Part shown: in pieces, positions 57,253-64,000 of the stretch
Position numbering within the stretch: the stretch's first letter is position 1
How the letters are laid out: every line of letters starts with the position of its first letter
From: Aquarana catesbeiana
Lineage: Eukaryota > Chordata > Amphibia > Anura > Ranidae
Assembly (NCBI RefSeq): GCF_042186555.1
Contig: NC_133331.1
Coordinates: forward strand, 213,501-277,500
Direction of reading: 5' to 3'
Length of the DNA stretch: 64,000 bases
Position numbers and translations under genes: made by a program
The notes under the pieces: model-generated
Seen by the model: the letters and a program-made list of their open reading frames with translations, nothing else
The model's database searches: none
What the model was told of the DNA's origin: nothing

Positions 57253-58602
57253 GTGTTCTGTTTACATCCCCTCCCCCTTCTTCTATATATAACGTGTTCT
57301 GTTTACATCCCCTCCCCCTTCTTCTATATATAACGTGTTCTGTTTACATCCCCTCCCCCTTCTTCTATATATAACGTGTTCTGTTTACATCCCCTCCCCC
57401 TTCTTCTATATATAACTTGTTCTGTTTACATCCCCTCCCCCTTCTTCTATATATAACGTGTTCTGTTTACATCCCCTCCCCCTTCTTCTATATACAACGT
57501 GTTCTGTTTACATCCCCTCCCCCTTCTTCTATATATAACGTGTTCTGTTTACATCCCCTCCCCCTTCTTCTATATATAACGTGTTCTGTTTACATCCCCT
57601 CCCCCTTCTTCTATATATAACGTGTTCTGTTTACATCCCCTCCCCCTTCTTCTATATATAACGTGTTCTGTTTACATCCCCTCCCCCTTCTTCTATATAT
57701 AACGTGTTCTGTTTACATCCCCTCCCCCTTCTTCTATATATAACGTGTTCTGTTTACATCCCCTCCCCCTTCTTCTATATATAACGTGTTCTGTTTACAT
57801 CCCCTCCCCCTTCTTCTATATATAACGTGTTCTGTTTACATCCCCTCCCCCTTCTTCTATATATAACATGTTCTGTTTACATCCCCTCCCCCTTCTTCTA
57901 TATATAACGTGTTCTGTTTACACCCCCTCCCCCTTCTTCTATATATAACGTGTTCTGTTTACATCCCCTCCCCCTTCTTCTATATATAACGTGTTCTGTT
58001 TACATCCCCTCCCCCTTCTTCTATATATAACGTGTTCTGTTTACACCCCCTCCCCCTTCTTCTATATATAACGTGTTCTGTTTACATCCCCTCCCCCTTC
58101 TTCTATATATAACGTGTTCTGTTTACACCCCCTCCCCCTTCTTCTATATATAACGTGTTCTGTTTACATCCCCTCCCCCTTCTTCTATATATAACGTGTT
58201 CTGTTTACATCCCCTCCCCCTTCTTCTATATATAACGTGTTCTGTTTACATCCCCTCCCCCTTCTTCTATATATAACGTGTTCTGTTTACATCCCCTCCC
58301 CCTTCTTCTATATATAACGTGTTCTGTTTACATCCCCTCCCCCTTCTTCTATATATAACGTGTTCTGTTTACATCCCCTCCCCCTTCTTCTATATATAAC
58401 GTGTTCTGTTTACATCCCCTCCCCCTTCTTCTATATATAACGTGTTCTGTTTACATCCCCTCCCCCTTCTTCTATATATAACGTGTTCTGTTTACATCCC
58501 CTCCCCCTTCTTCTATATATAACATGTTCTGTTTACATCCCCTCCCCCTTCTTCTATATATAACGTGTTCTGTTTACACCCCCTCCCCCTTCTTCTATAT
58601 AT
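57253..58602. repeat. 41-bp array, 33 copies
   Basis: Units start gtgttctgtttacatcccc and end ttcttctatatataac. The period is 41 bp. Variants are acaccccc in place of acatcccc, acatg in place of acgtg, and one tatacaac. The array ends at tatatatagcagac. Being a non-multiple of three, it gives only short frames. Confidence 0.96.
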
Positions 58603-58909
58603 AGCAGACTCTCTGGTTAGCTATCTAGATCTGATGAAGCAGTGGAGATTGTGAAACGCGTCATCTGATTGGCCACCGGAGAACATCACTTCAGGTCTGC
58701 GTAGCTTGCGTTCCACGCTGACACTTCCACATTCCGGTTGTTGTGTTTTTCACAGAGAACTGCAGCGTACTGGTCTTCCCACTTCCCGGCATCCACAGAG
58801 GCTTAACCGCCTCTTCACCGCTACTTCATCCTCCAGCGGCATTCCATCCATGTGGACTGTGACCACGCCAGCTTCCTACCACATGGACAGCAGCTCGGAC
58901 CGCAGAGTG
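58603..58909 (+). repeat. GAAACGCGTC-type dispersed element, 5' part
   Basis: Begins after the 41-bp array with a ctgatgaagcagtgg word and gtgaaacgcgtcatctgattgg. The same tgatgaag plus gaaacgcgtc pair occurs in the 33487 foldback. The 9-bp array lies inside this element and a ttattaaatgattga end follows at 59575. Not coding by my reading, though frames of 165-270 residues cross the array. Confidence 0.55.
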
Positions 58910-59520
58910 ACCCGGACCTCTGGACCCCCGGACCTCCGGACCCCCGGACGCCCGGACCTCCGGACCCCCGGACCTCCAGACCCCGGACCCCCGGACCTCC
59001 GGATCCCCAGACCTCCGGACCCCCGGACGCCCGGACCTCCAGACTCCTGGACCTCCGGACCCCCGGACCTCCAGACTCCCGGACCTCCAGATCCCCGGAC
59101 CTCCAGACTCCCGGACCTCCAGATTCCCGGACCTCTGGACCTCCAGACCCCCGGACCTCCGGACCTCCAGACCCCCCGGACCCCCGGACCCCCGGACCTC
59201 CTGACCCCTGGACCTCCAGGCCCCCAGACTCCCGGACCTCCAGACCCCCGGACCTCCTGACCCCCGGACCTCTGGACCTCCAGACCCCCAGACCTCCTGA
59301 CCTCCAGACCCCCCGGACCCCCGGACCTCCTGACCCCTGGACCTCCTGACCCCCGGACCCCTGGACCTCCTGACCCCCGGACCTCCGGACCCCCAGACCC
59401 CCGGACCTCTGGACCCCCGGACCCCAGGACCTCCGGAACTCCGGACCCCCGGACCTCCGGACCTCTGGACCTCAGGACCTCCAGACCCCCGGACTTCCAG
59501 ACCTCCGGACCCCCGGACCC
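58910..59520. repeat. 9-bp GC-rich array, about 68 units
   Basis: Units alternate ggacctccg, gacccccg, ggacctcca and gaccccccg. All frames on both strands stay open (PPDLRTPG-type or GGPEVRGSG-type repeats). This is a minisatellite. Confidence 0.95.
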
Positions 59521-60276
59521 TTTACCCAAATGCCTGAAACCTCTTGTGAGCAGCCATTCGGCTTGTGTTGTCCTATTAAATGATTGATTGAATACTGCAC
59601 TGGGTCTGGGGCGCCTCGTCTTTGTCCTATGTTTTCTGCTTCTACTCTCAGGGCTGCAGATTGGAACTGGAACTGTTTTTATTCCCATTGACTTTTATCC
59701 TCATTTTTGGTGAATTGTTCATCTTTTACAATTGTTTTTTATTTTTTATTCATCATCCAGTTGGTTTTTGCTCCATCATTTTCTTTTTTTCTACTTTTTT
59801 TAATTTAAATTGTTGATTAGCATGCTGATAAAGGGGGGAGTTAAACCAGGGAAAGTAAAATATAGACTCATTAAACTATAAAAATTCTGCATAATAATAA
59901 ATAAACTCAAAAAGAAAAGAAAAAAACCCCATGTCTATATGTCTATTTATGCTTTAATAGTGTTCTACCACTAGATGTCCTCGTCCCACCCCAATCCTGC
60001 TCTCTGGATATGGCTGCACCCAGTGTAGTAGCGCAGCATTGTCTCTGGTCTGGCGGCTGAAAGTCTTTTATTTACAAACCTCCTTCCTGATTCCCGTTGT
60101 GAATCTTTTCAGGGTTTCCAAATCCGTTGATGTTATCAAAAGCAATTGATGCCTGCAGATTCGAAGACTTAATCGGCCATAGTTGGATCGAATCTCAGCC
60201 GGAATATCAGGACCGGCCAAAATTCAAACCATCTATGGGCAGGCTGGTTGCACCCAAGTCAATCCATCGATCATCA
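59521..60276. other. No gene seen
   Basis: AT-rich, with a T-rich patch near 59750. The stretch 60130-60260 (gatcgaatctcagccgg) looks like a dispersed repeat, but I have no second copy here. Confidence 0.5.
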
Positions 60277-60344
60277 TAGTTACATAGTTACATAGTAGGT
60301 GAGGTTGAAAAAAGACACAAGTCCATCAAGTCCAACCTATGTGT

Positions 60345-61309
60345 GTGATTATATGTCAGTATTACATTGTATATCTCTGTATGTTGTGTGATTATATGTC
60401 ATATTACATTATATATCTCTGTATGTTGTGTGATTATATGTCATATTACATTATATATCTCTGTATGTTGTGTGATTATATGTCATATTACATTATATAT
60501 CCCTGTATGTTGTGTGATTATATGTCATATTACATTATATATCTCTGTATGTTGTGTGATTATATGTCATATTACATTATATATCTCTGTATGTTGTGTG
60601 ATTATATGTCATATTACATTATATATCTCTGTATGTTGTGTGATTATATGTCATATTACATTATATATCTCTGTATGTTGTGTGATTATATGTCATATTA
60701 CATTATATATCTCTGTATGTTGTATGATTATATGTCATATTACATTATATATCCTGTATGTTGTGTGATTATATGTCATATTACATTATATATCTCTGTA
60801 TGTTGTGTGATTATATGTCATATTATATTATATATCTCTGTATGTTGTGTGATTATATGTCATATTACATTATATATCTCTGTATGTTGTGTGATTATAT
60901 GTCATATTACATTATATATCCCTGTATGTTGTGTGATTATATGTCATATTACATTATATATCTCTGTATGTTGTGTGATTATATGTCATATTACATTATA
61001 TATCTCTGTATGTTGTGTGATTATATGTCATATTACATTATATATCCTGTATGTTGTGTGATTATATGTCATATTACATTATATATCTCTGTATGTTGTG
61101 TGATTATATGTCATATTACATTATATATCTCTGTATGTTGTGTGATTATATGTCATATTACATTATATATCTCTGTATGTTGTGTGATTATATGTCATAT
61201 TACATTATATATCTCTGTATGTTGTGTGATTATATGTCATATTACATTATATATCTCTGTATGTTGTGTGATTATATGTCATATTACATTGTATATCTCT
61301 GTATGTTGT
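60345..61309 (-). repeat. 42-bp array in the CR1 3' UTR, about 23 copies
   Basis: Same unit as in copy B (acattatatatctctg, gttgtgtgattatatgtcat). Two units are shortened (tatcctgtatg at about 60750 and 61045). Copy A has this unit once (18866-18925). Confidence 0.95.
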
Positions 61310-62626
61310 GGTCATTCAGGTGATTATCTAATAGTTTCTTGAAGCTATCAATGCTCCCCGCTGAGACCACCGCCTGTGGAAGGGAATTCCACATCCTTGC
61401 CGCTCTTACAGTAAAGAACCCTCTACGTAGTTTAAGGTTAAACCTCTTTTCTTCTAATTGTAATGAGTGGCCACGAGTCTTATTAAACTCTCTTCTGCGA
61501 AAAAGTTTTATCCTTATTGTGGGGTCACCAGTACAGTATTTGTAAATTGAAATCATATCCCCTCTCAAGCGTCTCTTCTCCAGAGAGAATAAGTTCAGTG
61601 CTCACAACCTTTCCTCATAACTAAGATCCTCCAGACCCTTTATTAGCTTTGTTGCCCTTCTTTGTACTCGCTCCATTTCCAGTACATCCTTCCTGAGGAC
61701 TGGTGCCCAGAACTGGACAGCATACTCCAGGTGCGGCCGGACCAGAGTCTTGTAGAGCGGGAGAATTATCGTTTTATCTCTGGAGTTGATCCCCTTTTAA
61801 TGCCAATATTCTGTTTGCTTTATTAGCAGCAGCTTGGCATTGCATGTCATTGCTGAGCCTATCATCTACTAGGACCCCCAGGTCCTTTTCCATCCTAGAT
61901 TCCCCCAGAGGTTCTCCCCCCAGTCTATAGATTGCATTCAGATTTTTACCACCCAAATACATTATTTTACATTTTTCTACATTGAACCTCATCTGCCATG
62001 TAGTCGCCCACCCCATTAATTTGTTCAGGTCTTTTTGCAAGATTTCCACATCCTGCGGAGAAGTTATTGCCCTGCTTAGCTTAGTATCGTCCACAAATAC
62101 AGAGATTGAACTGTTTATCCCATCCTCCAGGTCGTTTATGAACAAATTAAATAGGATTGGTCCCAGCACAGAACCCTGGGGGGTCCCCACTACCCACCCC
62201 TGACCATTCTGAGTACTCCCCATTTATCACCACCCTCTGAACTCGCCCTTGTAGCCAGTTTTCAATCCATGTACTCACCCTATGGTCCATGCCAACGCAC
62301 CTTATTTTGTACAGTAAACGTTTATGGGGAACTGTGTCAAATGCTTTTGCAAAATCCAGATACACCACGTCTACGGGCCTTCCTTTATCTAGATGGCAAC
62401 TCACCTCCTCATAGAAGGTTAATAGATTGGTTTGGCAAAAACGATTCTTCATGAATCCATGCTGATTACTGCTAATGATATCATTCTTATTACTAAAATC
62501 TTGTATATAGTCCCTTATCATCCCCTCCAAGAGTTTACATACTATTGATGTTAGGCTAACTGGTCTGTAATTCCCAGGGATGTTTTTTGGGCCCTTTTTA
62601 AATATTGGTGCTACACTGGCTTTTCT
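61310..62626 (-). pseudogene. CR1 ORF2 C-terminal half, copy C, broken
   Basis: From the junction at 62626 the frame reads NQHGFMKNRFCQTN, YLDFAKAFDTVPH and SGDPPGFCAG (a frame change within the SG-PQG block), then SVFVDDTKL (the catalytic F-x-DD with valine for alanine), KNLNAIYRLGGEPLG, RPHLEYAVQFW and RMWNSLPQAVV. A frame change occurs near 62170 and another near 61790. It would carry the RT palm, thumb and C-terminal region. Confidence 0.85.
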
Positions 62627-64000
62627 CTAATCAGCTGGTACCATTCCAGTCAATAGACTGTCTGTAAAAATTAGGAACAACGGTCTGGCAATCACCTGAC
62701 TGAGTTCCCTAAGTACCCTTGGATGCAAGCCATCTGGTCCCGGTGATTTATTAATGTTAAGTTTCTCAAGTCTAATTTTAATTCTGTCCTCTGTTAACCA
62801 TGGAGGTGCTTCCTGTGTTGTGTCCTGAGGATAAACACTGCAGTTTTGGTTACTGAAGCCCCCCGATTCACTCGTGAAGACTGAGGAGAAGAATAAATTC
62901 AATACCTTCACCATCTCCCCATCCTTTGTAACCAGATGTCCTTCCTCATTCTTTATGGGGCCAATATGGTCTGTCCTCCCTTTTTTACTGTTTACATACT
63001 TAAAGAATTTCTTGGGATTTTTTTTGCTCTCCTCCGCTATGTGTCTTTCATGTTCTATCTTAGCCATCCTAATTGCACCCTTACATTTCTTATTGCATTC
63101 TTTATAAATTCTGAATGCTGTGGATGATCCCTCAACCTTGTATTTTTTGAAGGCCTTCTCCTTTGCTTTTATATGCATTTTTACATTGGAGTTAAGCCAT
63201 CCAGGATGTTTGTTCGCTCTTTTAAATTTATTACCCAATGGGATACATTGGCTAATGCCCTTATTTAATATGCTCTTAAAGCAAACCCATCTCTCCTCCA
63301 TATTCTTTGTTCCTAATATTTTATCCCAATTTATGCCTTTTAGCAAGGTTTGTAGTTTAGGGAAGTTGGCTCTTTTGAAATTCAGTGTCTTTGTGTTCCC
63401 TTCATGTTTCCTATTTGTGTGATTTATACTGAAACTAATTGACCTGTGATCGCTGTTACCTAAATTTCCCCGTATTTCCACATCTGTGATCAGGTCTGTA
63501 TTGTTGGTAATCAGTAGATCTAGTAATGTTTTATTTCTAGTTGGTGCGTCTACCATCTGACCCATAAAATTGTCCTGCAAGACACTAAGGAACTGGCGAG
63601 CCTTAAATGAATGCGCGGTTCCCTCCGCCCAGTCTATGTCTGGATAATTAAAATCCCCCATTATGATAACACTTCCCATCCTTGCTGCTAATCCAATTTG
63701 TGATAGGAGATCCGTCTCCACTTCCTCCCTCAGGTTAGGGGGCCTATAGCATACTCCCAGTATTATTTTCCCCTTAGCTTCATCCCTTTGGAGCTCTACC
63801 CATAAGGATTCCACCTCCTCTCTAGCCCCCTCAGTGATGTCATCTCTCACATTCACTTGTACATTATTCTTGATATATAGGCATACCCCTCCCCCTTTTT
63901 TACCCTCTCTATCCTTGCGGTATAGGGTATACCCTTGAATGTTTGCCAGCCAATCATGAGAGCTGTTGAACCAGGTCTCTGAAATTCCCACAAAATCCAA
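62627..64000 (-). pseudogene. CR1 ORF2 N-terminal half, copy C, ends at a TAG
   Basis: An open frame of 457 codons enters from the right edge. Endonuclease motifs with residue numbers counted from the first M in view: ISETWF (E8), GGGVCLYIKNN (37-47), GDFNYPDIDW (115-124), NSDHRSISF (182-190). RT starts with NKSPGPDGLHP near residue 413. It stops at MVPAD because the tryptophan codon used in copy A (gattgg) is a TAG here. No other stop interrupts it. The protein would nick target DNA and copy its own RNA. Nothing but the single TAG kills this half. Confidence 0.9.

Larger units (their letters stand above)
60277..64000 (-). mobile_element. CR1-clade LINE, copy C, running off the window
   Basis: The 3' end is at 60277 with a tail of two ctatgtaa-type repeats (atagttacatagttacatag). 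The element continues through the 3' UTR 42-bp array, one copy of the 30-bp ORF2 unit, reverse transcriptase and endonuclease to the right edge. ORF1 and the 5' end are outside. It is close in sequence to copy A. Confidence 0.93.

Noticed and set aside
58706..59688. Pro-rich and Gly-rich long frames across the 9-bp array
   Set aside because: All frames on both strands stay open across a 9-bp array, so this is composition and not a gene.
60339..61342. Open frames of up to 240 codons (CDYMSYYIIYLCML-type repeats)
   Set aside because: The 42-bp period keeps three frames open. The sequence is the CR1 3' UTR read on the wrong strand.

Overview
This window is 64 kb of repeat-dense vertebrate nuclear DNA, most likely from an anuran amphibian (a ranid-type frog is my best guess). 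The vertebrate call rests on a CR1-clade LINE with an SGNH-esterase ORF1 tail, a class I endogenous retrovirus (ERV) with a tRNA-Phe-type primer site, fish/amphibian-type Tc1 and piggyBac transposons, and AT-rich MITEs. The frog assignment is inference. I found no convincing host protein-coding gene, no tRNA or rRNA gene, and nothing bacterial. One small exon-like segment (30509-30583) is the only host-gene lead.

Layout. 1-1.9 kb: dispersed repeats and the end of a minus-strand LTR element. 1.9-6.9 kb: a complete-looking 5 kb piggyBac-like element with TTAA flanks, a dead transposase and an internal minisatellite. 7-15.5 kb: unique-looking DNA with short repeats, a 16-bp and an 81-bp tandem array, a degenerate LTR element and SINE-like copies. 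15.5-19 kb: CR1 copy A, plus strand. 19.2-20.9 kb: a full-length Tc1 element with one frameshift and one stop. 20.9-22.5 kb: a 95-bp array and a MITE carrying a SINE-like insert. 22.8-29.4 kb: a 6.6 kb array of a 14-bp unit. 29.4-36.5 kb: MITEs, two long foldbacks, a Tc1 remnant and two small arrays. 36.8-46.6 kb: CR1 copy B, minus strand, split by a 7.7 kb ERV that itself carries a solo LTR inside env. 47.9-49.3 kb: a pyrimidine-only-like tract. 49.6-54.3 kb: 132 head-to-tail copies of a 36-bp unit. 56.3-59.6 kb: a diverged CR1 fragment, a piggyBac end, a 41-bp array and a 9-bp array. 60.3-64 kb: CR1 copy C, minus strand, running off the window.

How the parts relate. The window records layered transposition: CR1, then growth of an array in its 3' UTR, then ERV insertion into that array (4-bp target duplication ATAT), then a second LTR element inserting into the ERV env (5-bp duplication CTACA) and recombining to a solo LTR. 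The same CR1 family carries two separately variable tandem arrays, an in-frame 30-bp unit in ORF2 and a 42-bp unit in the 3' UTR. Copy numbers differ sharply between the three copies here. By my count about a quarter to a third of the window is tandem repeat. Many long open frames exist only because repeat periods are multiples of three.
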